Below, piece after piece: positions 53,794 to 61,781 of a DNA stretch of 64,000 nucleotides. The first letter of the stretch is position 1; every line of letters starts with the position of its first letter. Location: positions 60,943-124,942 of the forward strand of contig DASVQI010000033.1 of NCBI GenBank assembly GCA_036389255.1, read 5' to 3'. Source of the DNA: JACVRN01 sp036389255 (GTDB lineage Bacteria > Acidobacteriota > Blastocatellia > Pyrinomonadales > Pyrinomonadaceae). Made by a program: the position numbers and the translations under genes. The notes below the pieces were generated by a model. The model made no database searches, had not been told where the DNA came from, and worked only from the letters and a program-made list of their open reading frames with translations.

Positions 53794-53830
53794 CGGGCGG
53801 CAGGGATTTCAGAGAGAGAACTGCCGCCCG
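53794..53830 (+). promoter_or_regulatory. 5' leader hairpin ahead of a 29-codon ORF
   Basis: CGGGCGGCAG (53794-53803) pairs exactly with CTGCCGCCCG (53821-53830) around a purine-rich loop. It ends 33 bases before the ATG at 53864, within the putative leader of the small unit. There is no T-run, so it is unlikely to be a terminator; it could be a stabilising or regulatory leader. Confidence 0.5.
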
Positions 53831-53863
53831 CGCCTGAGCCCGTAGAGAAAAAGGAGCCCCGTC

Positions 53864-53953
53864 ATGAGAGAGCTGATATTTAAGGCCGCCACGATGTTCG
53901 TAGGAATCATAGCGCTGGCATTCGCCTCCGCCGTAGCCGCGAGCGCGCAGTAA
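53864..53953 (+). CDS. 29-residue signal-peptide-like small protein
   Basis: A short frame with a very good SD sequence (AAAAAGGAG, eight bases before the ATG). It encodes MRELIFKAATMFVGIIALAF followed by ASAVAASAQ: a basic/polar head, a hydrophobic core and an AxA-type cleavage region right at the end, so after cleavage nothing but a few residues would remain. It may be a small membrane peptide, a leader-type ORF or part of a dual-function RNA. It is flanked by a leader hairpin and a strong terminator. No family known. Confidence 0.6.
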   Translation: MRELIFKAATMFVGIIALAFASAVAASAQ

Positions 53954-54052
53954 ACAGCTTAAGCGAGAGTAAACCCACGACCTGACCCGAAGTGGTTTAC
54001 AGCCCGGCTTCCACCGCAACTCAAGCTAGCCCGCCCAAGAGCGGTGAAGCCA

Positions 54053-54107
54053 AAAAGAGAACGGCAACCTGAACCGACGCCCCTCATTCAGGTTGCCGTT
54101 CTCTTTT
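54053..54107 (+). terminator. Terminator of the small 29-codon unit
   Basis: Perfect 21-base arms (AAAAGAGAACGGCAACCTGA plus A at 54053-54073 with its complement at 54087-54107), 100 bases after the small ORF stop, with a T-run on the right. A second, weaker stem GTAAACCCAC / GTGGTTTAC at 53969-54000 lies between. Confidence 0.92.
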
Positions 54108-54168
54108 ATCATCCGTCCAACAAACTCTTTCCCCGGTCATCGCACAGGTAGAAGCCTCTCCGTCAAAT

Positions 54169-54198
54169 TTGACAATCCGCACGGATGCGGCCGAATAT
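54169..54198 (+). promoter_or_regulatory. Candidate sigma-70-type promoter for the VOC gene
   Basis: TTGACA at 54169-54174 and GAATAT at 54193-54198 with an 18-base spacer, 52 bases before the ATG at 54250. It is a single-site guess from consensus only. Confidence 0.35.
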
Positions 54199-54249
54199 CT
54201 CTACTGACTTTCATTCGACAAATTCAGAGGTTAAAGAGAGCTTCACGAG

Positions 54250-54663
54250 ATGCCGGATAGTTGGCCAGAAGATTTGCCGGTCGCGCAGGTGCGCGTCGCG
54301 CGCCCGACGGCCCGGCTCACAGAGGTCGTCAGATTTTATAGAGAGGGACTCGGCCTAGAAGAGATTGGCTCATTCAGTGGGCACGCTGGCTATTCCGGCG
54401 TGATGCTGGGTTTGCCCGGCCATTCCTATCATCTTGAGTTCACGGAGCACGAAGAGCAGACCGGGTGCGCCGCTCCCACGAAAGACAACCTTCTGGTCTT
54501 TTATGTCCCGGACGCGGAGGCGATTAACCGGGTTGCCGCCCGGCTCAAAGCTATGGGCCACGACCCAGTCCCGCCCGAAAATCCTTACTGGAAGGAGCGG
54601 GGCCTGACCTTTGAAGACCCCGAAGGCTGGCGCATTGTCTTGATGAATACTGGCGGCATCTGA
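54250..54663 (+). CDS. VOC-superfamily protein (glyoxalase/bleomycin-resistance-like)
   Basis: 137 residues. It opens VAQVRVARPTARLTEVVRFY, then a loop with GVMLGLPGHSYHLEFTEHEE (His and Glu on strands typical of VOC), then AINRVAARLKAMGHDPVPPE and GLTFEDPEGWRIVLMNTGG. Resembles YycE-like small VOC proteins. The metal site is less obvious than in true glyoxalases, so it may bind a ligand without catalysis. It is monocistronic, about 70 bases ahead of the UbiB-like kinase gene. Confidence 0.85.
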   Translation: MPDSWPEDLPVAQVRVARPTARLTEVVRFYREGLGLEEIGSFSGHAGYSGVMLGLPGHSYHLEFTEHEEQTGCAAPTKDNLLVFYVPDAEAINRVAARLKAMGHDPVPPENPYWKERGLTFEDPEGWRIVLMNTGGI

Positions 54664-54732
54664 AAGAAAAACCTCTTCTCTCTTTGTCTATGGCCCCCTC
54701 AATTTTCTAGAATGCTCCCGAAGGAGCAAGTA

Positions 54733-56409
54733 ATGTCTATTTCACTGAAGACCGAAAATCTCAAACGCTACAAGGACGTAGCCCTGCTGTTGATGAAGTA
54801 CGGGCGCTCCGACATAGTCAAGAACGCGGGGCTCGAAGACATCCTCAAGGAAGAGGCCATCGCGGCGACCGAAGCGCCGAAGGCCGAAGAGCTGGCGAGC
54901 GACCTTGAGCAGATGGGGCCGACCTTCATCAAGCTGGGCCAGCTTCTCTCCACCCGCCCAGACCTTCTGCCCTACCCTTATCTTGAAGCGCTCACGCGCC
55001 TACAGGACAAGGTGGAGCCTTTCTCCTTCGCGGAAGTAGAAGAGATTGTGACCTCCGAGCTTGGCGTGCGTATCAGCAAAGCCTTCTCGGAATTTTCGGC
55101 AACGCCGATGGCTGCGGCCTCGCTCGGACAGGTGCATCGCGCCAAGCTCAGGGACGGTCGTGACGTGGCGGTCAAAGTCCAGCGCCCCGGCATACGCGAG
55201 CGCATCGTTCAGGATTTGGACTCGCTCAAAGAGATTGCCGCCATGCTCAACAAGCACACGCAGGCCGGAAAGCGCTACGACTTCAGCTCCATGCTCGAAG
55301 AGTTCAGTAAGAGCCTTCTTCAGGAGCTTGATTACCGGCAGGAGGCCCGAAACCTCTCGACCTTTGCCGAGAACCTGCGCGACTTCGAGGACATAGTCGT
55401 GCCGCAGCACATAGATGATTACACCACCTCGCGCGTCCTCACTATGGAGTACATAAAGGGTAAGAAGATTACTACGCTGAGCCCACTGGCGCGTATAGAC
55501 ATTGACGGCGACTCGCTGGCCGAAGAGCTTTTCCGCGCCTACCTCAAGCAGATTCTGGTGGACGGTTTCTTTCACGCAGACCCGCATCCCGGCAACATAT
55601 TTCTCACGGACGACAATCGCATAGCCATCATTGACCTCGGGATGGTAGCGCGCATCACGCCGCGCCTTCAGGAGAACCTGCTGCAAATGCTGCTGGCCAT
55701 CAGCGAGGGCCGTGCCGAAGAGGCCGCAGACCAGGCCATCAAGATGGGTCATCCACGCGAGATGTTTGACGAAACCAAGTTCCGCCGCGAAGTCTCAGAC
55801 ATGGTCGTGCGTAATCAGAACTCGCAACTGTCGGACATAAACGCCGGTCAGGTGGCGCTTGAGATGACGCGCATCAGTGGCGAGAACGGCTTTCGTCTTC
55901 CGCCTGACATAACGATGATGGCAAAGGCGCTGCTCAACCTAGACCAGGTGGGCCAGACCCTTTCGCCCCGCTTCGACATCAATGCCTCCATACGACGCAA
56001 CGCCTCGGAAATCATGCAGCAGCGCATGATGAAATCGCTCTCGCCCGGCAACGTCTTCGCCTCGATGATAGAGACGAAGGATTTCCTTGAGCGCCTGCCG
56101 GGGCGCATCAACAGCCTGCTGGACATGGTTACCAACAACGAGCTGAAGATTAACGCCGACGTGATAGACGAGAAGAGCCTTATGGAGAGCATCCAGAAGG
56201 TAGCCAATCGCATCACGCTCGGCATCCTTCTGGCCTCGCTGATTATAGGCGCGGCGCTCATCATGCGGGTCGAGACGACGCTGCGCATCTTCGGCTACCC
56301 GGCGCTGGCCGTAATCTTCTTCCTCATAGCGGCCATAGGCGCGCTGGCGCTCGCCGCCAGCATAGTCTTCACGGACGTCAGCCGCAAAAAGAAGCCCGGC
56401 GAGGAATAG
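54733..56409 (+). CDS. UbiB/AarF-type ABC1 atypical protein kinase
   Basis: About 558 residues. The ATG at 54733 was chosen for AAGGAG seven bases upstream. The ABC1 family signature MGPTFIKLGQLLSTRPDLLP (KxGQ) is at about 62-81; the Ala-rich loop AAASLGQVHRAK replaces the usual Gly-rich loop; the lysine AVKVQRPGI follows, and HADPHPGNIFL with IIDLGMVARI is the catalytic/metal part. Two transmembrane helices end the protein (about 495-515, LGILLASLIIGAALIM, and 525-550). Members support quinone biosynthesis or lipid transport. It follows the VOC gene on the same strand. Confidence 0.93.
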   Translation: MSISLKTENLKRYKDVALLLMKYGRSDIVKNAGLEDILKEEAIAATEAPKAEELASDLEQMGPTFIKLGQLLSTRPDLLPYPYLEALTRLQDKVEPFSFAEVEEIVTSELGVRISKAFSEFSATPMAAASLGQVHRAKLRDGRDVAVKVQRPGIRERIVQDLDSLKEIAAMLNKHTQAGKRYDFSSMLEEFSKSLLQELDYRQEARNLSTFAENLRDFEDIVVPQHIDDYTTSRVLTMEYIKGKKITTLSPLARIDIDGDSLAEELFRAYLKQILVDGFFHADPHPGNIFLTDDNRIAIIDLGMVARITPRLQENLLQMLLAISEGRAEEAADQAIKMGHPREMFDETKFRREVSDMVVRNQNSQLSDINAGQVALEMTRISGENGFRLPPDITMMAKALLNLDQVGQTLSPRFDINASIRRNASEIMQQRMMKSLSPGNVFASMIETKDFLERLPGRINSLLDMVTNNELKINADVIDEKSLMESIQKVANRITLGILLASLIIGAALIMRVETTLRIFGYPALAVIFFLIAAIGALALAASIVFTDVSRKKKPGEE

Positions 56410-56545
56410 AAAGGCTCAAGAGGAAAGAGACTCACTTTAAAAGAACAGGGCCGCCGCGACCGCTCTCCCAAGCAATACGGCGACCCTGCCCCTTGAACCG
56501 CACAACCCAGCACCTCATCGCAACAGGCCGTGCGCTTCAAATTTA

Positions 56546-56643
56546 TTCACCGCAGAGACGCGGAGAAACGCGGAGGATACGCAGAGGAGTTGAATGCTTT
56601 TCTCTGCGCTAATCTCAGCGTCTCTCTGCGTCTCTGCGGTGAA
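56546..56643. repeat. Palindromic intergenic repeat, family A, copy 6
   Basis: TTCACCGCAGAGACGCGGAG and its complement CTCTGCGTCTCTGCGGTGAA at the right end, with GAATGCTTTTCTCTGCGC in the core. It lies 137 bases after the stop of the UbiB-type kinase gene. Confidence 0.9.
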
Positions 56644-56827
56644 TCGTCATGTTCATGTTCCAAACTGAGCCACTACTCTAATCCCCCTCTCTTTGTTATC
56701 ATCAGAGAGTTCTAGTCATTGAAAACAAGGCAACGGCTAATGCGTAGCTCACTCCCACAGTAGAGAATGAGCATCGCCGTGCGAGATAAGAGGCTCTTAC
56801 TCACGGCGAATCAACTACGCAGGCATA

Positions 56828-56851
56828 TTTTAGACACAGTTGTGTCTAAAA
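56828..56851. promoter_or_regulatory. 24-bp palindromic operator candidate for the XRE regulator
   Basis: TTTTAGACACA, GT, TGTGTCTAAAA: 11-base perfect arms around a two-base centre, 31 bases upstream of the ATG at 56883. The position and symmetry fit a homodimeric XRE repressor that controls its own gene. Confidence 0.72.
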
Positions 56852-56882
56852 GCAAGTGCGTTCTATCGGGAGGTCTTTCCTG

Positions 56883-57164
56883 ATGGGAGCGCCACGACAA
56901 AAGCCGGAACGATTAGCTGAAAAGCTTTTACAGATTCGAGAGGCTTTAGGTCTTTCTCAGGATGGGATGCTGGAGAGATTAGGGCTGGCTGAGGACTTCT
57001 CTCGCAGCCGTATTTCTGCTTATGAGCTTGGAAACCGCGAGCCGCCGCTTCCGGTTCTCTTGCGCTATGCGCGGCTTGTAGGAATCTCGACAGACGTTTT
57101 GATTGACGACGAACTTGATTTGCCTGCCAAGCTACCGAGCCAACAAAAACAGACGCGCCGTTAA
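56883..57164 (+). CDS. XRE-family transcription regulator
   Basis: About 93 residues. The ATG at 56883 was chosen because GGGAGG lies nine bases upstream; a GTG at 56856 is possible. The XRE helix-turn-helix covers residues about 8-65: LLQIREALGLSQDGMLERLG, then FSRSRISAYELGNREPPLPV. The C-terminal remainder is a short acidic/basic tail (IDDELDLPAKLPSQ) without a sensor domain. The 24-bp palindrome directly upstream suggests autoregulation. It is the only gene between the UbiB-like kinase and the subtilase pair. Confidence 0.87.
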   Translation: MGAPRQKPERLAEKLLQIREALGLSQDGMLERLGLAEDFSRSRISAYELGNREPPLPVLLRYARLVGISTDVLIDDELDLPAKLPSQQKQTRR

Positions 57165-57607
57165 TCTCTAAGACTTTTGCATCAACTTAGACTTTTGAAT
57201 CAAAGCCAGCCTTTCGTCCATTGTGCTGTAGCAGAATTCCCCGCCCCTGCGTCAGCTTGCCCCACAGGTGCTTTATGGAGCCGTAGAACGTGTGGCGAAC
57301 GGGAAAAAGAAGGCACAGTCTACGGGCTCTCGTCGCCCGACCGTCTCAAAAGCATCGTTCCCGTTCTTTTCTCAATTAAAGAGCAATCGCTCGCTCCTTT
57401 TTCACACTCGCGTTTGTTCCTTTCCCTGTCTGAATCACCTGCCTGTCCGGCCTGAGAATCAAGAAGGGCTCGCGTGTGGGAACGTGCTTTGCAGTAGGAG
57501 AGGTCTGCAAGCGAACCGCATCCCCCGTGTTCCAACGCACTAAATAGACAATTTATTCCCCGACGCCGATGCTTTTCTGGAAGGGCTGCTCGGAAAGGAG
57601 TAGTTAC
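57165..57607. other. Intergenic region between the XRE and subtilase genes
   Basis: About 440 bases with no convincing gene. An imperfect direct repeat AGACTTTTGCATCAACTT / AGACTTTTGAATCAAAG lies at 57171-57206, just downstream of the XRE stop. The region should contain the promoter of the first subtilase, but no clear motif was read. Confidence 0.5.
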
Positions 57608-59551
57608 GTGAGAGATACAGGCAGGCCGCCACGTGCCTTGACGTGGGTCATTATCTGTTCCTTGGTCTGTTTAGTCTCTGCGCCGGTAGGATTCGGCAAA
57701 GTAACTCCCACGGCAGAGCCTCCCGCGCCTCAGAAAATCTCGGACGATTTACGCAAGACGATTGAAGAAGCTCAGCCGGGCGCTCGTATCAACGTCATAG
57801 TTCAAACGCAATCAAGCCAGCCTCGCCTGCTCGACACTCTATTGCAGTCCTTAGGCGGGCGAATCCTGCGACGATTCACCAACTTCAATTCACACCTTAT
57901 CAACCTGCCGGTCGAGGCTGTAGCTCAAATCGGCTCGCGCAGCGACGTGCGATTTATCACGCCCGACAGAGAGACGCGCTCCTTCGGCCACATCACCAGC
58001 ACTACGGGCGTGGACGCCGTCCGCATACAGACCAGCACTTCGCTCTTAGGCTTAACGACAACTACTACTACGCTGGACGGCGCTGGCGTAGGCATAGCCG
58101 TGCTGGATTCCGGCATAGACCCCGAGCATCGCTCGTTTTTGAATAGCAACGGCGCTTCCCGCATCGTCGTCAATCAGGATTTCACAGGCGAAGGAAGAAC
58201 GGACGACCCTTATGGCCACGGCACGCACGTAGCCAGCGCGGCGGCCGGTAACGGGCAGATTGCCGGAGGCAATTACACCGGCATCGCTCCGAAGGCCAAG
58301 ATAATAAACCTGCGAGTGCTCAGGGCTGACGGCACGGGCCGCATGTCCGACCTGCTGGCCGCTCTCGACTGGGTGCAGAGCAACAAGTCTCTTTACAACA
58401 TTCGCATAATCAACATGAGCCTCGGGACGCTGGCCGTAGAATCCTACGTCAACGACCCCCTGTGTAGGGCTGTGCGGAAGTTGTCGGACGCGGGCGTAGT
58501 AGTCATAGCAGCAGCAGGCAACAACGGTAAAGATTCTCTGGGCAATAAAATCTACGGCCAGATTCATTCTCCCGGAAACGAGCCTTCTGCCATTACTGTT
58601 GGGGCCAGTAACACCTTCGGCACGGACGCCAGAGGTGACGACACTGTAGCTTCTTACAGTTCAAGAGGGCCGACGCGCAGCTACTCGACTGACGCTGCCG
58701 GAGTTAAGCATTTCGACAATCTCATCAAGCCCGACGTTGTTGCCGCAGGGAATCGTGTCGTGTGGGCGCAGGCGCGCGACAATCTTCTTGTTACGCAGAA
58801 TCCGGCTCTGGACGCGGGCGTAGGCACTACGGCGCGTGAAAGAATGATGTACCTGAGCGGCACGTCCATGTCTACGCCGGTAGTCGCGGGAGCTGTAGCT
58901 CTGCTTCTGCAAGTCAATCCCAATCTGACGCCGAACCTGATTAAAGCCATTTTGATGTACACGGCTCAGCCTCTGGCAGGCTCTAACATGCTGGAGCAGG
59001 GAGCGGGTCAGATTAATCTCGAAGGCGCTGTCAGACTCGCCAAGCTAGTTCGCTCCGACCTCGTCTTCACAACCGGCCTGTTGCTTTCTGTGGGCGACCC
59101 GCTCTTAACCGGAGCGACGCCGCAGCCGCAAACAACCATCGCCGGAGAGACTTTTTCATGGGCTAAGGGCGTCGTCTTCAACCGCACCTACGGTACGGGA
59201 AGCGAGCTGATAGCAAGGTATCAGAGGGTTTACAGCACAGGCTATCTGTTGGGCGACGGGGTCACTGAAGGCTACGGCTTCTCGCTCGACTCTACAAAGA
59301 TGTCCGGGGGGATTCTTCTGGGCGACTGCATTCTGACGAGCGACGGCCAGTCAATATCAACCGGCGCATTTTTCGTAGGCACGGACGCGCTCACGGGCAA
59401 CGGGATACTGCTCGGGGACGGCATTCTTCTGGGCGACGGGATATTGCTTGGTGACGGGATATTGCTGGGCGACGGCATTCTGTTGGGCGATGCTTACGTG
59501 GCCGCGCAGTCCGCAATGATTGGCGGCGACCGTACTGCTTCTATGAAGTGA
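57608..59551 (+). CDS. Secreted subtilase (S8) with GILLGD tail, paralogue 1
   Basis: About 647 residues from a GTG at 57608 with AAAGGAG upstream (an ATG 39 bases earlier has none). The signal peptide (about 10-32) ends near GFGKVT. An I9-like propeptide region covers about 45-130. The catalytic triad is Asp167 (VLDSGIDPEH), His204 (GHGTHVAS) and Ser420 (GTSMSTPV), and INMSLG and AAAGNNG are subtilase motifs. The last 100 residues lead to five GILLGD units. It probably degrades extracellular protein. The second subtilase gene follows; about 166 bases separate this stop from the GTG used there. Confidence 0.9.
   Translation: MRDTGRPPRALTWVIICSLVCLVSAPVGFGKVTPTAEPPAPQKISDDLRKTIEEAQPGARINVIVQTQSSQPRLLDTLLQSLGGRILRRFTNFNSHLINLPVEAVAQIGSRSDVRFITPDRETRSFGHITSTTGVDAVRIQTSTSLLGLTTTTTTLDGAGVGIAVLDSGIDPEHRSFLNSNGASRIVVNQDFTGEGRTDDPYGHGTHVASAAAGNGQIAGGNYTGIAPKAKIINLRVLRADGTGRMSDLLAALDWVQSNKSLYNIRIINMSLGTLAVESYVNDPLCRAVRKLSDAGVVVIAAAGNNGKDSLGNKIYGQIHSPGNEPSAITVGASNTFGTDARGDDTVASYSSRGPTRSYSTDAAGVKHFDNLIKPDVVAAGNRVVWAQARDNLLVTQNPALDAGVGTTARERMMYLSGTSMSTPVVAGAVALLLQVNPNLTPNLIKAILMYTAQPLAGSNMLEQGAGQINLEGAVRLAKLVRSDLVFTTGLLLSVGDPLLTGATPQPQTTIAGETFSWAKGVVFNRTYGTGSELIARYQRVYSTGYLLGDGVTEGYGFSLDSTKMSGGILLGDCILTSDGQSISTGAFFVGTDALTGNGILLGDGILLGDGILLGDGILLGDGILLGDAYVAAQSAMIGGDRTASMK
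58481..58712. repeat. Near-identical 232-bp block, copy in subtilase 1
   Basis: 232 bases differ from 60630-60861 at one position in my reading, including synonymous sites, whereas flanking parts of the two genes diverge strongly. It covers from LSDAGVVVIAAAGNNG to AAGVKH. A second block, 58859-59053 against 61008-61202, differs at about nine of 195 positions. Both blocks have the same 2149-base offset. Confidence 0.9.
59402..59491 (+). repeat. Five tandem 18-bp GILLGD repeats
   Basis: GGGATACTGCTCGGGGAC-type units, five in a row, encode GILLGD five times, with synonymous variation between them. More degenerate copies occur upstream (GYLLGDG, GILLGDC). This forms the C-terminal tail of subtilase 1. 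Confidence 0.92.
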
Positions 59552-59717
59552 AAGAGGCTTGGACGAGAGATTTTCAAAAACTTCGCTGGATGACTCGGTT
59601 ATGAACAAAGGTGAGTTAAGAGAGATGCTGGACGGGATGAAAAAAGATGTGAACAGAAGATTGATACGGGCCGGTGGGCTGACCTTGCGCGCCGGGCTGT
59701 ATCAAAGGAGGAGTCAG

Positions 59718-61727
59718 GTGAAAAAGCTCAAGCGTTCCCTTGCCGTGGCATGGATAACTCTCCCCTTGCTGGTATCTTTAGGCGCGGGCGTTCCGGCAAC
59801 AAATCTCGCGCACGCGAATTCTCTTCGGCCCGACGAAGACTACACGGCTCAGGCGCAGCCCGGTGGCGCTGACAGTAAGATTTCACCAGACCTTCGTGAG
59901 CGCATGGGCAGAGCGGGCGAGCGCGTCGAAGAGAGCGTTCCCGTCATCTTGCAGCTTCAAGGCAAGCCCGGCGGTCGGCTCAATGCTCTTCTCAATAGCA
60001 ACGGCGTTCACATGCGGCGCTACATGAAGAGCCTTGCCACATACTCTCTAACCCTGCCTGCGGCTTTAATCCCGGAGCTGGCCTCGTTCGAAGAGGTCTT
60101 CAACATCTCTTTAGACCAGACGACCATTCCCTTCGGACACGTCACCACGACTACGGGCGCAGACATGGTGCGCGAGCAGAAGACATATTCGCTTTTCGGA
60201 TTAGTTTCTTCGACCACTATCCTGAATGGCACAGGCGTAGGCATAGCCATTCTTGATTCCGGCATAGACACTACGCACAAGTCGTTTCTCAACAACAGCA
60301 ACGGCCTGCGCGTAGTGGCGAGCCGCGACTTCACGGGCGAGAATCGCACGGACGACCCTTACGGCCACGGCACGCACGTAGCCTCCACGGCGGCGGGGAA
60401 CGGCCGCATCTCCAACGGCGAATACATAGGGATGGCTCCGAACGCGGACATCGTAAACCTGCGCGTGTTGAATTCGCAGGGAGCAGGCTCTACCTCCGCG
60501 CTGCTGGCCGCGCTCGACTGGGTGCTACAGAACCGCGCTCTCTACAAGATTCGGGTGGTCAACATGAGTCTGGGCGCGCCTGCGATTGATACTTACAGGA
60601 ACGACCCCATCTGCCGGGCCGTGCGGCGGTTGTCGGACGCGGGCGTAGTAGTCATAGCAGCAGCAGGCAACAACGGTAAAGATTCTCTGGGCAATAAAAT
60701 CTACGGCCAGATTCATTCTCCCGGAAACGAGCCTTCTGCCATTACTGTTGGGGCCAGCAACACCTTCGGCACGGACGCCAGAGGTGACGACACTGTAGCT
60801 TCTTACAGTTCAAGAGGGCCGACGCGCAGCTACTCGACTGACGCTGCCGGAGTTAAGCATTATGACAACTTTATCAAGCCGGATTTGGTCGCGCCCGGCA
60901 ACAAGCTCATCTACGCGCAGGCGACTAACAACCTCCTGGTCGCGCAGAATCCCCTGCTCGATGCAGGCGTCAGCCCCGTTGACAATCGCAAGATGATGTA
61001 TCTCAACGGCACGTCCATGTCTACGCCGGTAGTCGCGGGAGCAGCAGCTCTGCTTCTGCAAGTCAATCCCAATCTGACGCCGAACCTGATTAAAGCTATC
61101 TTAATGTACACGGCTCAGCCTCTCGCGGGCTCTAACATGCTGGAGCAGGGAGCGGGTCAGATTAATCTCGAAGGCGCTGTCCGACTCGCCAAGCTCGTTC
61201 GCACGGATTTGACTGCGACGACCACTTTAGGCGCACCGCTTTTAACCGGAGCGCCGCCGCAGCCTCAGACCACCATCGCGGGCCAGACCTTCACATGGTC
61301 ACAGGGGCTAATCCTGAATCAGAACTACGCCACCGGCCTTGAGCTAATCACGAAGTACCAGAAGGTTTATGGCACGGGCGTCATCTTGGGCGACGGCACA
61401 TTGCTTTCGGGCGGCGTCATTCTTGGCGACTCTACGCGCATGACGGTGGGCGTCATCCTCGGCGATAGCGTCAAGACCAGCGCCGGAGTCATCCTTGGCG
61501 ACGGCACAGTCTTTCTACAGGGCAGCATGCTTCTGGGCGAGGGCGTCATCTTAGGCGACGGCGTCATCTTGGGTGACGGCGTCATCCTCGGCGACGGTGT
61601 AATTCTGGGCGATGCCATCCTCCGCAGCGATGCCATGACGCAGGCCATGTCCGCCACCAATAACGGCGACACGGTTCTGACTACGAACGTAGAGCTGGAT
61701 AGCGGAGTTGACTACTTAGGCTACTGA
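59718..61727 (+). CDS. Secreted subtilase (S8) with GVILGD tail, paralogue 2
   Basis: About 669 residues from a GTG at 59718 with AAAGGAGGAG upstream, mirroring the GTG start of paralogue 1; an earlier ATG at 59559 is in frame but has no SD sequence. The signal peptide (about 1-33) ends near LAHANS. A propeptide-like part precedes the triad Asp180 (ILDSGIDTTH), His217 (GHGTHVAS) and Ser433 (GTSMSTPV). The C-terminus has VILGD hexapeptides: four 12-residue units, then four 6-residue units, then ends DSGVDYLGY. It is very likely a tandem duplicate of the first gene, with recombined middle parts. Confidence 0.9.
   Translation: MKKLKRSLAVAWITLPLLVSLGAGVPATNLAHANSLRPDEDYTAQAQPGGADSKISPDLRERMGRAGERVEESVPVILQLQGKPGGRLNALLNSNGVHMRRYMKSLATYSLTLPAALIPELASFEEVFNISLDQTTIPFGHVTTTTGADMVREQKTYSLFGLVSSTTILNGTGVGIAILDSGIDTTHKSFLNNSNGLRVVASRDFTGENRTDDPYGHGTHVASTAAGNGRISNGEYIGMAPNADIVNLRVLNSQGAGSTSALLAALDWVLQNRALYKIRVVNMSLGAPAIDTYRNDPICRAVRRLSDAGVVVIAAAGNNGKDSLGNKIYGQIHSPGNEPSAITVGASNTFGTDARGDDTVASYSSRGPTRSYSTDAAGVKHYDNFIKPDLVAPGNKLIYAQATNNLLVAQNPLLDAGVSPVDNRKMMYLNGTSMSTPVVAGAAALLLQVNPNLTPNLIKAILMYTAQPLAGSNMLEQGAGQINLEGAVRLAKLVRTDLTATTTLGAPLLTGAPPQPQTTIAGQTFTWSQGLILNQNYATGLELITKYQKVYGTGVILGDGTLLSGGVILGDSTRMTVGVILGDSVKTSAGVILGDGTVFLQGSMLLGEGVILGDGVILGDGVILGDGVILGDAILRSDAMTQAMSATNNGDTVLTTNVELDSGVDYLGY
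60630..60861. repeat. Near-identical 232-bp block, copy in subtilase 2
   Basis: Partner of 58481-58712; one difference was read in 232 bases. It spans the central catalytic region after the His motif. Confidence 0.9.
61377..61613 (+). repeat. Hexapeptide-type VILGD repeats in subtilase 2
   Basis: Encodes GVILGD units at 12-residue spacing four times (GVILGDGTLLSG, GVILGDSTRMTV, GVILGDSVKTSA, GVILGDGTVFLQ) and then, from 61542 to 61613, four directly tandem GVILGD units of 18 bases. All spacings but one (GSMLLGE, seven residues) are multiples of six. Confidence 0.9.
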
Positions 61728-61781
61728 ACTTTTGCTTCCTCGCTGAAAGATGAAAACCCGATGGACTCCAGGAGAGTAAGC

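Noticed and set aside
3781..56643. Family A palindromes considered as CRISPR repeats
   Set aside because: They are single copies tens of kilobases apart with no spacers between adjacent repeats and no cas genes nearby.
57177..57543. Two overlapping plus-strand frames between the XRE and subtilase genes
   Set aside because: No SD sequence, low-complexity composition and no recognisable motif.
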